NCBI GenBank assembly: GCA_019414665.1
Contig: DXLO01000006.1
Location: 1-64,000, forward strand
Source of the DNA: Bacteroides sp.
GTDB taxonomy: Bacteria > Bacteroidota > Bacteroidia > Bacteroidales > Bacteroidaceae
Length of the DNA stretch: 64,000 nt
Direction: 5' to 3'
Part shown: in pieces, positions 8,228-16,467 of the stretch
Layout of the letters: each line of letters starts with the position of its first letter
How positions within the stretch are numbered: position 1 is the stretch's first letter
Made by a program: the position numbers and the translations under genes
The notes under the pieces: model-generated
Seen by the model: only the letters and a program-made list of their open reading frames with translations
Told to the model about the DNA's origin: nothing
Databases searched by the model: none

Positions 8228-8764
8228 TCATTCCATTACGGTGTAAATATCCCGATAGTTACGTCCCAAGCCATCATAATCCAGACCATACCCCACAATA
8301 AAATCATTGGGAATACGCATGGCCACATAATGTATATCCAATTCCACCTTCAATTTATCAGGTTTCAGCAGCAAGGTAGCGATACGGATCTCTTTCGGTT
8401 TTCTAGCTTGTAATGTTTCCAACAAGTGCTTCATTGTCACCCCGGTATCCACAATATCTTCCACAATCACCACTGTACGACCCTCAATATCATCATTCAA
8501 ACCTACCAACTCTTTTACCTTTCCTGTAGAAGAAGTTCCTGCATAAGAGGCCAGTTTCACGAAAGAAATTTCACTGGGAATGGTAAGGTTACGCATCAAG
8601 TCGGCAGCAAACATGAATGCGCCGTTCAATACACTTAAAAACAAGGGATTAGTTCCTTCTAAATCCCGATTAATCTCACTCGCTACCCGTGCCACTTCTT
8701 TTAAGATCCGTTCTTCAGGAATGAAAGGAGTGAAACGTTTATCTTTGATTTGAATGGTATCCAT
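8228..8764 (-). CDS. hpt: Hypoxanthine phosphoribosyltransferase
   Basis: A 178-residue purine-salvage enzyme that transfers ribose phosphate from PRPP to hypoxanthine or guanine. The PRPP-binding loop VVIVEDIVDTGVTM is intact, and FLSVLNGAFMFAADL and DFIVGYGLDY fit the family. The ATG at 8764 (MDTIQIKDK) is chosen; a longer frame would start upstream of the -7 box at 8789-8796. First gene of the seven-gene minus-strand operon. Confidence 0.95.
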   Translation of the reverse strand: MDTIQIKDKRFTPFIPEERILKEVARVASEINRDLEGTNPLFLSVLNGAFMFAADLMRNLTIPSEISFVKLASYAGTSSTGKVKELVGLNDDIEGRTVVIVEDIVDTGVTMKHLLETLQARKPKEIRIATLLLKPDKLKVELDIHYVAMRIPNDFIVGYGLDYDGLGRNYRDIYTVME

Positions 8765-8788
8765 AACCGCTATTTTATTAAATTGCTG

Positions 8789-8796
8789 CAAAAATA
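8789..8796 (-). promoter_or_regulatory. Promoter -7 box TATTTTTG for the hpt operon
   Basis: Minus-strand TATTTTTG, 25 bases before the hpt ATG; matches TAnnTTTG and fixes the hpt start. Confidence 0.55.
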
Positions 8797-8851
8797 ACAT
8801 TTTTATTCCAAGTATCGAAGTATTCACATAACCTCTTTTTGTAAATAGTGT

Positions 8852-8859
8852 TATCTTTG
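8852..8859 (+). promoter_or_regulatory. Promoter -7 box TATCTTTG for nnr
   Basis: TATCTTTG 25 bases before the ATG at 8884; the longer frame from 8848 would start within the promoter. Confidence 0.6.
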
Positions 8860-8883
8860 TACGTTCAAACAAAAGAGATTGTC

Positions 8884-10419
8884 ATGAAAATTATTTCGAG
8901 CACCCAACTAAAAGAGCTGGACAAGTACACGATTGCCAAAGAACCGGTTGCCTCCATTGATTTGATGGAACGGGCAGCCGAAGAACTGACTCGTGCCATT
9001 ACCCACCGATGGGATACTTCTTTCCATATTGTAGTATTCGCCGGACCGGGAAATAACGGGGGCGATGCGCTTGCCGTAGCCCGTATGTTGTCTAAGCAAA
9101 ACTATCACGTAGAAGTCTTTCTGTTTAACACCAAAGGAAAACTGTCGGAAGAATGTCAGACCAATCTTGAACGGTTAAAAGAATGCGGCTCGGTGTACTT
9201 TACTGAAGTAAGCACACAATTTGATCCTCCAGTCCTGACAGAAAGGCATCTGGTAGTAGACGGATTATTCGGTTCCGGACTCAACAAACCACTGAACGGT
9301 GGATTTGCTGCCGTAGTGAAATATATTAATGCATCCAAGGCACAGGTAGTAGCCATTGATGTACCTTCAGGATTAATGTGTGAGGACAACACTTATAATA
9401 TCCGTCAAAACATGATACGCGCGGATGTCACTCTCAGCATTCAGCTACCTAAGTTATCCTTTCTTTTCCCCGAAAACGAAGACATTGTAGGCGAATGGCA
9501 ACTATTGGACATCCAACTGAAAAAAGACTTTATTGATACAGCACAAAGTCCCTACTATATCACAGAGGAAGAAGAAATTCGCAGCCTCATCAAACCGCGG
9601 AAACGATTTGCCCACAAGGGAGCTTTCGGCCATGCACTGCTCATCGCAGGATCTTATGGCATGGCAGGAGCATCCATTTTATCTGCCCGTGCCTGCCTGC
9701 GTTCGGGAGTGGGATTACTGACTGTCCATGTACCTATCCACAACCATGATTTACTTCAGACCACTGTTCCCGAAGCCATTGTACAGACAGACATACACGA
9801 CCATTATTTTGCCGAGCCCGTGGATACAGACCGTTATCAAGCCATAGCCATCGGTCCGGGGTTGGGACAAGAAGAAGATACAGCGTTGGCCATGATGGAA
9901 CAAATACAAGGTTGTCCGGTACCTTTAGTGCTGGATGCGGATGCCATTAATATTTTCGGCACTCACCGCAACTGGCTCAGCCGGATGCCGAAGCGCTGTA
10001 TTCTCACCCCCCATCTAAAGGAACTGGAACGACTGATAGGTAAATGCATGGATACTTACGAACGGCTGACAAAGACGAAAGAATTGGCAGCCTATCTGCA
10101 AAGCTATATCATTATAAAGGGATCATGGAGCACAGTTGTCACCCCCGAAGGAAATTGTTATTTCAATCCCACCGGGAATCCAGGTATGGCAACCGCCGGC
10201 AGCGGTGATGTGCTGACCGGTATTCTGACAGCCTTATTGGCACAAGGATATACTCAAGAAGATGCATGCCGCCTGGGCGTCTACGTACATGGTCTGGCAG
10301 GAGACATTGCAGCGGAAGAAAAAGGAGAAATAGGAACCACCTCAAGTGATCTTATTGACGCATTACCCGCAGCATGGAAGAAATTAACAGAAACAAAAGG
10401 CAGATTTACAAAAGAATAG
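8884..10419 (+). CDS. nnr: Bifunctional NAD(P)H-hydrate repair enzyme (epimerase/dehydratase)
   Basis: A 511-residue fusion that repairs hydrated NADH and NADPH. The N-terminal YjeF epimerase domain (about 1-210) carries VFAGPGNNGGDALAVAR at 51-67. The C-terminal ribokinase-like dehydratase domain (about 225-505) carries GHALLIAGSYGMAGA, LDADAINIF and the NPGMATAGSGDVLTGIL nucleotide-site motif. Both halves look intact. The start is fixed by the promoter box immediately upstream. It is divergent from hpt and followed within 40 bases by the DUF4831 gene. Confidence 0.95.
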   Translation: MKIISSTQLKELDKYTIAKEPVASIDLMERAAEELTRAITHRWDTSFHIVVFAGPGNNGGDALAVARMLSKQNYHVEVFLFNTKGKLSEECQTNLERLKECGSVYFTEVSTQFDPPVLTERHLVVDGLFGSGLNKPLNGGFAAVVKYINASKAQVVAIDVPSGLMCEDNTYNIRQNMIRADVTLSIQLPKLSFLFPENEDIVGEWQLLDIQLKKDFIDTAQSPYYITEEEEIRSLIKPRKRFAHKGAFGHALLIAGSYGMAGASILSARACLRSGVGLLTVHVPIHNHDLLQTTVPEAIVQTDIHDHYFAEPVDTDRYQAIAIGPGLGQEEDTALAMMEQIQGCPVPLVLDADAINIFGTHRNWLSRMPKRCILTPHLKELERLIGKCMDTYERLTKTKELAAYLQSYIIIKGSWSTVVTPEGNCYFNPTGNPGMATAGSGDVLTGILTALLAQGYTQEDACRLGVYVHGLAGDIAAEEKGEIGTTSSDLIDALPAAWKKLTETKGRFTKE

Positions 10420-10420
10420 C

Positions 10421-10428
10421 TATATTTG
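10421..10428 (+). promoter_or_regulatory. Promoter -7 box TATATTTG for the DUF4831 gene
   Basis: TATATTTG directly after the nnr stop and 28 bases before the ATG at 10456. Confidence 0.5.
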
Positions 10429-10455
10429 CTTACATATATGATAGAATATAGAAAT

Positions 10456-11505
10456 ATGAAAAAAGGATTAATCGCAGCAGGGTTACTGGTTTCATTGAGC
10501 GGCACCGCACAAGATGTCAGTACATATACTCCCGGAACCATGGGAGAAGGAGTGGTTTATTATTTGCCTAAGACCGAAATAGAATTGCAAGTCACCGCAA
10601 CCAAAGTTGTCTACACGCCCGGAGAATTCTGCCAATACGCCGACCGCTATCTGCGCCTTACAGGCATATCATCCCAACCGGAAGAACATTGGGAAATAAA
10701 CAGTATCAAGGTAAATTCCATAGGCATTCCTGACCCGGACAATGCATACGCTGTAAAACTGAAAGACAAAAGTGCGGCCTCACAGGTAGAATTGACTCCT
10801 GAAGGAATCATAAAGGCTATCAACACCACCTCTCCTATAGAGAAAGCACCTGTGACAAAGGTTGCCGATACGGCCAAAAAACGTATTGACCCACGCAGTT
10901 TTATGACCGAAGAGATTCTGATAGCCGGTTCTACCGCTAAAATGGCTGAATTGGTGGCGAAAGAAATCTACAATATACGAGAAAGCAAAAACAGCCTGAC
11001 CCGCGGGCAAGCAGATTATATGCCCAAAGACGGAGCCGCTTTAAAACTCATGCTGGACAATCTGGATGAACAGGAACAAGCCATGATGCAAATGTTTGCC
11101 GGCACAACAGACCGCATAGAAAAATCATTTACCATCCGCATAAAACCAGAAGCGGACATGAAAGAAAAAGTAGCTTTCCGTTTCTCAAAGAAACTAGGGA
11201 TGCTGGATGCCGATAATTTATCCGGTGAACCTTATTACATTTCCATCGTCAACCAAGAAACATTGCCACCGATGGATCCGAAAGGCAAAGAAAAAAAGAA
11301 GACGGATGGTGTTATTTACAATATTCCGGGAAAAGCTCAGGTTACCGTATTCACTCCAAACAAACGTTATTTTGACGGAGAACTACCTGTTACACAATTT
11401 GGAACAACGGAATGTCTGATAGATAACCTTTTTAATAAAAAAGTAAATACACGAGTGATCTTTAATCCTAATACCGGAGGAATTGTGAAGATTGATAAAG
11501 ACTAA
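10456..11505 (+). CDS. DUF4831 family protein
   Basis: A 349-residue exported protein beginning with signal peptide MKKGLIAAGLLVSLSGTAQ, then VYYLPKTEIELQVTATKVVYTPGEFCQYADRYL, a layout I recognise as DUF4831, a Bacteroidales family of unknown function. In-frame starts at 10426 and 10438 are possible but fall in or just after the promoter and would spoil the signal peptide. No catalytic motif is evident. The family is usually single-copy and conserved, suggesting a house-keeping envelope role (inference). Confidence 0.8.
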   Translation: MKKGLIAAGLLVSLSGTAQDVSTYTPGTMGEGVVYYLPKTEIELQVTATKVVYTPGEFCQYADRYLRLTGISSQPEEHWEINSIKVNSIGIPDPDNAYAVKLKDKSAASQVELTPEGIIKAINTTSPIEKAPVTKVADTAKKRIDPRSFMTEEILIAGSTAKMAELVAKEIYNIRESKNSLTRGQADYMPKDGAALKLMLDNLDEQEQAMMQMFAGTTDRIEKSFTIRIKPEADMKEKVAFRFSKKLGMLDADNLSGEPYYISIVNQETLPPMDPKGKEKKKTDGVIYNIPGKAQVTVFTPNKRYFDGELPVTQFGTTECLIDNLFNKKVNTRVIFNPNTGGIVKIDKD

Positions 11506-11529
11506 AACTCCATCTCACCCCTACATAGC

Positions 11530-11569
11530 AAAATGAGGGTATCCATAATACACTGGACACCCTCATTTT
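11530..11569. terminator. Bidirectional terminator
   Basis: Arms aaaatgagggtatcca (11530-11545) and tggacaccctcatttt (11554-11569) pair with one mismatch and end in A/T runs on both strands, between the convergent DUF4831 and MFS genes. Confidence 0.75.
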
Positions 11570-11586
11570 CACTAAAAGACAATCAA

Positions 11587-12975
11587 TTATTTTTTAATAT
11601 TTGGTTCCTCCAATCCATACCCCTTTTTCTTATTCTCACCTTTCAGCCACAAAGCAAAGAACAATGCAGCCACACCAAAGCCTGCAAATATCCACATGGG
11701 AAGTGTATAATCATAAGTCTGCATTCCATCTACTACCGGTCCTTTGCAATACTCATTCAAGACAAAACCAATCAAAGCAGGTACACCCATCAACCCCCAG
11801 TTTTGTACCCAGAAGATCAAAGCGTAAGCTGTACCCAACTGCTTTTCCGGAATAATTTTAGGAACAGAGGGCCACATAGCCGATGGCACCAAAGAAAAGC
11901 CAATCCCCAATATAATCATAATGATAGTGGCAAACCACCATACATTCAAGACAGGTAACGCAAACATTGTATGAACAAAAATCAACAGCACAGAACCGAT
12001 GATCATCAGCGTAGCTCCCTTGCCTATCCGATCGTACACATTACCGAAAAGCGGAGTAAGGAACAAAGTTCCCAATGGTAACAGGCTAGGAATAGTACCC
12101 GCCAATTCCGGATCTACATTATATTTCTGCACCATCAGGTCTGTAGCATATTTCAAGAAAGGGAATACGGCAGAATAAAACAACACACACAGCAACGCAA
12201 TCAGCCAAAATCCTTTATTGGTTACAATCAACCAAATATCTTTCATACGGAAAGGCTCTTCAGGTTCCGCCCCTTCTTCTTCTAAAGAAGCATCCAGTTT
12301 CTTATCATAGAAAGTATAAATAAAAAATGCTACCGTACCAATACAAAGCATAGTAAGGCACAGCAACAATGGAGCAGGGATATTAGGATGGAACACACCC
12401 TCATCATCAGTAATACCAAAGAAAGTAGCGATAGGAACCGTAACAGCCAAAGCCAGCATAGTGCCTAAACGGGCTGTCGCCATCTCCATACCCATGGCCA
12501 GAGCCATTTCTTTTCCTTTAAACCACTTCACAATAATTTTTGAGACCGTGATGCCTGCAATCTCTACACCGACACCAAATATAGCATATCCCAACGCAGC
12601 CAGTCCTACCTGGGTTTTCATTCCAAGCAAAGTGCTTCCCTCAGCAAATGTAGTAGAAATAGCATAATATTTTAACCCACAGCCCAACACCATCAAAAGG
12701 CATGCTCCCATACCAGTAAAGCGCACTCCCATCTTATCCAAAATGATACCACCGATAATAAGCATAAAGGCAAAGACATTGAACCAACCGTATGCACTGG
12801 TAAAAATACCATAATCCAGACTATCCCACAGCAGCTCCTTTTCAAGCATCGGTTTTAAGGGGGACATTACATCGGTCAAAAAATAACCGCATAGCATGGT
12901 GAAAGCCACCAACGCCAACACACTCCACCGAAGAACCTTGGAGTCATTGAGCTTTTTTTGAATTTGTTCTTTCAT
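11587..12975 (-). CDS. MFS transporter, substrate unknown
   Basis: A 462-residue inner-membrane transporter with about 12 hydrophobic segments and a charged central loop (near residues 220-245, rich in E and K) between the two six-helix halves. The loop after TM2 (GGIILDKMGVRFTGM) fits the MFS G-x3-D-x2-G-x2 signature. The C-terminal tail is basic. The neighbourhood does not reveal the substrate; the gene is monocistronic with its own promoter at 13020-13027. Confidence 0.85.
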   Translation of the reverse strand: MKEQIQKKLNDSKVLRWSVLALVAFTMLCGYFLTDVMSPLKPMLEKELLWDSLDYGIFTSAYGWFNVFAFMLIIGGIILDKMGVRFTGMGACLLMVLGCGLKYYAISTTFAEGSTLLGMKTQVGLAALGYAIFGVGVEIAGITVSKIIVKWFKGKEMALAMGMEMATARLGTMLALAVTVPIATFFGITDDEGVFHPNIPAPLLLCLTMLCIGTVAFFIYTFYDKKLDASLEEEGAEPEEPFRMKDIWLIVTNKGFWLIALLCVLFYSAVFPFLKYATDLMVQKYNVDPELAGTIPSLLPLGTLFLTPLFGNVYDRIGKGATLMIIGSVLLIFVHTMFALPVLNVWWFATIIMIILGIGFSLVPSAMWPSVPKIIPEKQLGTAYALIFWVQNWGLMGVPALIGFVLNEYCKGPVVDGMQTYDYTLPMWIFAGFGVAALFFALWLKGENKKKGYGLEEPNIKK

Positions 12976-13019
12976 TCTTTTATAAGATTTTTGATTAATA
13001 GTTTTTCATGTTCAGCTTA

Positions 13020-13027
13020 CAAAGATA
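13020..13027 (-). promoter_or_regulatory. Promoter -7 box TATCTTTG for the MFS gene
   Basis: Minus-strand TATCTTTG (plus caaagata), 45 bases before the start at 12975. Confidence 0.6.
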
Positions 13028-13068
13028 CAGTTTTTTAGGTAGAGAAGCCTCTTTCCATAAAAAAGTTC

Positions 13069-13076
13069 TATCTTTG
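13069..13076 (+). promoter_or_regulatory. Promoter -7 box TATCTTTG for the DUF3332 gene
   Basis: TATCTTTG 73 bases before the ATG at 13149; divergent to the MFS promoter. Confidence 0.55.
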
Positions 13077-13148
13077 CGTGACGATTAAATCGTTTTATTG
13101 TAGGAAATCGTCATAAAATTACTTTTTATAAACTTAACTTTATTGATC

Positions 13149-13700
13149 ATGAAAAAAAGCAAAACATTTCTTGTTTGCGCCATGTTGAGTGGCAGCGTCT
13201 TATTTTCATCATGCATCGGTTCTTTCGGATTATGGAATAGTTTGAAAGACTGGAACCAGGGGGTAAGCAACAAGTTTGTCAACGAACTTATCTTTCTCGC
13301 TTTCCATATTGTCCCTGTTTATGAAATTGCTTATCTGGCAGACGCATTGGTTTTAAATTCCATCGAATTCTGGAGCGGTTCCAACCCTACAGCTTCTATC
13401 GGTGAAGTAAAAACAGTGCAAGGAGAAAATGGCGAATATTTGGTAAAAACCAACGAAAACGGTTATACCATTACCAAAAAAGGAGAAGACAAATCTGTAG
13501 ATTTGGTCTATAACAAAGAAAACAATACATGGAATGCCGTAGCCGACGGACAGAGCTTCGAACTTGTGAAAATGAACGAAGACGGAACGGCTGTTTTGAG
13601 CCTGCAAAACGGAACCTCCATGACTGTCACTCCTGATGCACAAGGTATTGCTACCGCAAGAATAGCTACAGGAAACTCCTTGTTTTTTGCTGCAAGATAA
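13149..13700 (+). CDS. DUF3332 family lipoprotein
   Basis: A 183-residue protein beginning MKKSKTFLVCAMLSGSVLFSSC, with a lipobox-like SSC that could be acylated. The next part (GSFGLWNSLKDWNQGVSNKFVNELIFLAFHIVPVYEIAYLADALVLNSIEFW, quoted in pieces: LWNSLKDWNQ, AYLADALVLNSIEFW) is the DUF3332 signature and may include a membrane-associated helix. The C-terminal half is a hydrophilic beta-rich region. The ATG at 13149 is preferred over a TTG two codons upstream. Function unknown. Confidence 0.82.
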   Translation: MKKSKTFLVCAMLSGSVLFSSCIGSFGLWNSLKDWNQGVSNKFVNELIFLAFHIVPVYEIAYLADALVLNSIEFWSGSNPTASIGEVKTVQGENGEYLVKTNENGYTITKKGEDKSVDLVYNKENNTWNAVADGQSFELVKMNEDGTAVLSLQNGTSMTVTPDAQGIATARIATGNSLFFAAR

Positions 13701-13726
13701 TAAACACAACATCATTTAAACACAAA

Positions 13727-13762
13727 GAAAAGAAGTTGCCCATGCAAACAACTTCTTTTCTT
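13727..13762 (+). terminator. Terminator after the DUF3332 gene
   Basis: Arms gaaaagaagttg (13727-13738) and caacttcttttc (13749-13760) are perfectly complementary and followed by tt. The next gene begins 20 bases later. Confidence 0.65.
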
Positions 13763-13780
13763 CCATAAAACAATACTACT

Positions 13781-15013
13781 ATGAAGAAGCAAATCATGCT
13801 GGGCGGCCTACTCCTATTATTAGGCTCCTGTACTCCCCAAAAGAAAGCGAATGACCCGAATGCAATTGACATTGCCGTAAGTCTGGAACACCTCACAGAA
13901 TTAAAGACCTCCCAATTGGGAAAACAAATCCGTTATATCCCTTTGGAAACAACAGACTCATCCCTGATTGGCAACTCCTATTCCATCAAGTTATCTAAAG
14001 ACCATATCTTTGTTTCTACCAACGGACGATGCCTGTCATTCAACAAGCAAACCGGAAAATATCTTGGCAGCATCGGGCACAAAGGAGAAGATCCACAAGG
14101 CTACAGCAATGCCAACTGCTTTATTCACCCCCATACCAACAATCTCTACTTTTATCGCCAACCCGACAAGTTGGTAAAATACGATACAAAAGGTAACTAT
14201 CTAGGGCAAGTACACCTACCACAAAAGATTTCCCCATCCCTTTACTTTACTTTTTCCGACTCCCTTATTCTTGCTCATTATGGAGAAGGAATAGGACAAC
14301 CGCAAGCAAGTGCGTTACTTTACTTCAACGAACAGGGAGAAGTAAAAGACTCATTGCCGGAATTTGCCAATCCGGGTGATCCTATGGGCATGGACCAGAT
14401 ATCCAGCACCAACGTATTCAAGCAATTACCCGGTAACGCCAACATAGGAGGGTTAATATATATAAATTATCAGGATGGAACAATGACTGTTCTTCCTATA
14501 GACCAGCCTTCACTTTGGCTGAGCAACGGCAGCATACGTTTCAGAAAAGCGTTCAATGACACAATCTACGACATTAAAGGACACGAAGCTACTGTCCATA
14601 CCACTTTCCATACCGGGCAATGGCATTTTCCGTCTGAAAAAATGGGACAAAAAGAGGATACAGACAACTACATCGTTATAACCGGTATTCTGGAAACTCC
14701 CAAACATCTCTTCTTTATATCTCTACAGGGATTATACGACAAGAGAAAACCCTTCTACGGTATTTACGACAAAGAAAAACATATTACTTATATAAATGAT
14801 GCCAATGTGGGGCTGACAGATGACCTGACGCATTTCATGCCTTTCTATCCCATCACTTGTACAGAAGAAGGAGAGTATGCCGCTTTATTGGAGATAGGGA
14901 AAATAGACGAATGGATGGATAAAAATCCGGGAATTGTCCAAGAAGGAAAGCTAAGCTTTTTACAGGAAATCAATGAAGAATCCAATCCGGTTTGTGTTAT
15001 AGTGGAACCTTGA
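13781..15013 (+). CDS. Six-bladed beta-propeller lipoprotein (BF3164-like)
   Basis: A 410-residue lipoprotein with signal MKKQIMLGGLLLLLGSC (lipobox LGSC, acylated Cys at 17), placing it in the outer membrane or facing the periplasm. The segment RYIPLETTDSSLIG and repeated blade-like units (GKYLGSIGHKGEDPQGY, NLYFYRQPDKLVKYDTKGNYLG) fit the six-bladed propeller families DUF4934/BF3164 common in Bacteroides. No promoter is obvious; it directly follows the terminator of the DUF3332 gene. Role unknown; such proteins often accompany surface systems. Confidence 0.72.
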   Translation: MKKQIMLGGLLLLLGSCTPQKKANDPNAIDIAVSLEHLTELKTSQLGKQIRYIPLETTDSSLIGNSYSIKLSKDHIFVSTNGRCLSFNKQTGKYLGSIGHKGEDPQGYSNANCFIHPHTNNLYFYRQPDKLVKYDTKGNYLGQVHLPQKISPSLYFTFSDSLILAHYGEGIGQPQASALLYFNEQGEVKDSLPEFANPGDPMGMDQISSTNVFKQLPGNANIGGLIYINYQDGTMTVLPIDQPSLWLSNGSIRFRKAFNDTIYDIKGHEATVHTTFHTGQWHFPSEKMGQKEDTDNYIVITGILETPKHLFFISLQGLYDKRKPFYGIYDKEKHITYINDANVGLTDDLTHFMPFYPITCTEEGEYAALLEIGKIDEWMDKNPGIVQEGKLSFLQEINEESNPVCVIVEP

Positions 15014-15023
15014 CAACCATAAA

Positions 15024-15056
15024 AGAACGCTGCTTTCCTCACGGAGAGCAGCGTTC
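15024..15056. terminator. Bidirectional terminator
   Basis: Arms agaacgctgctttcc and ggagagcagcgttct around a tcac loop, between convergent genes. Confidence 0.75.
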
Positions 15057-15093
15057 TCTTTCTTCAACACGTTGAAGATAACAGTATGCTAAA

Positions 15094-16467
15094 TTAGTCA
15101 CGACCTCCACCCAATGCCTGATAGAGATTGATTACGCCTTGCATTTCAGTAAAACGGTTAGCAACCTGAGTTAACTCCGCATTAAGCAAAGTCTGCTGAG
15201 CCGTCAAAACTTCCAAATAAGTCGTATTCCCATGTTGCATCAGCAAAGAGGTACTTTCCAAAGCTTTATTTAATGAATTTATTTGTTTATCATAATAAAC
15301 TGATTTATCACGGGCCGTCTGATATTTCACCAAAGCCTCGTTCACTTCACTTCCTGCATTCAACAAAGCCTGTTGAAAACTCAGTTTGGCTTCTTCTTGC
15401 TGAGCTTTAGCTATCTTTAGCTGTGCTATGTTCGCACCTTTATTAAACAGTGGCTGGGTCAACGAAGCTACAGCCGTTGCAATGAACTTGCCCGGATTGA
15501 CAATCATACTTCCTGCTGAATTAGTCCATCCCGCACTTCCACTTAAAACAATAGAAGGATAAAAGGCGGAACGAGCCTGATTTGTGGCATAGAAAGCTGC
15601 TTCCAACGAACGCTCCGCACTGCGTACATCGGGACGGTTGGCAAGCATTTGCACAGGGATGCCTACCGGGAAATGTTCCTTCATCATATAAGAACTGTCC
15701 CATGTGCCCGTTCTCTCAATAGCATGAGGAGATTCAGCCAACAACAACGACAAACTGTTTTCTACCTGGTTAATTTGTTCTTTCAGATCAAGAACTGAAG
15801 TACATATAGTATAATATGTAGCTTCCATTTGTGAAACGGCAGCTTCATTTGCCAATCCGGCTTCCATCAGAGCACGGGTTGCATCTACGGTTTCTTTCCA
15901 GGACTTTTCAGTCCGGACAGAAATGGCCAGCTGATTGTCCAGCATCAGCAAGGTATAGTAAGTATTAGCTATACCGGCTATCAGCTGTGTCCGGACAGCC
16001 TGTTTATAGTCACGGCTCTGTTCCAGCAATGCTTTCGCCTGGCGTTTCGCATTACGGATGCGGCCGAAAATATCAATTTCCCAACTTGCCGCCACCGGTA
16101 AAGTATAAGTTTGTACAGCTTTTCCTTTGTCAAAACTACTTGCTGTCCCCTGAGGTGACAGAGCGAAAGAAGGCAGATAAGCCAATTTGGCTGACAGCAT
16201 AGCAGCTTCCGCCTCTTTCACACGCCATTGTGCTGACTGCAAATCCGTATTGTTCCGCAAGCCTTGCTCTATCAATTCCTGAAGCCGCGGATCTGTAAAA
16301 ATCTCCTGCCAGCTCAGATTGCCGATATTATCCACGGTATCAGCAACTGCCACCTCTTCCCCATACAAATTATCGGGCACTTCGGTTGCAGGTTTATATT
16401 GGGTATATATGCCGCAGCTACTCAGTGTGAGCGCTGCGACAGTCAGAGTGATGATCTGTTTTTTCAT
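15094..16467 (-). CDS. Outer-membrane efflux channel, TolC/NodT family lipoprotein
   Basis: A 457-residue outer-membrane factor. The signal MKKQIITLTVAALTLSSC ends in a lipobox (Cys18), as in NodT/OprM-type channels. Two repeated OEP halves are seen, with the typical helices LQELIEQGLRNNTDLQSA near residue 70 and PVQMLANRPDVRSAERSLEAA in the middle. The start at 16467 gives an ATGA overlap with the pump gene stop, better than the longer frame from 16545 that lies inside the pump gene. Last gene of the efflux operon. Confidence 0.93.
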   Translation of the reverse strand: MKKQIITLTVAALTLSSCGIYTQYKPATEVPDNLYGEEVAVADTVDNIGNLSWQEIFTDPRLQELIEQGLRNNTDLQSAQWRVKEAEAAMLSAKLAYLPSFALSPQGTASSFDKGKAVQTYTLPVAASWEIDIFGRIRNAKRQAKALLEQSRDYKQAVRTQLIAGIANTYYTLLMLDNQLAISVRTEKSWKETVDATRALMEAGLANEAAVSQMEATYYTICTSVLDLKEQINQVENSLSLLLAESPHAIERTGTWDSSYMMKEHFPVGIPVQMLANRPDVRSAERSLEAAFYATNQARSAFYPSIVLSGSAGWTNSAGSMIVNPGKFIATAVASLTQPLFNKGANIAQLKIAKAQQEEAKLSFQQALLNAGSEVNEALVKYQTARDKSVYYDKQINSLNKALESTSLLMQHGNTTYLEVLTAQQTLLNAELTQVANRFTEMQGVINLYQALGGGRD

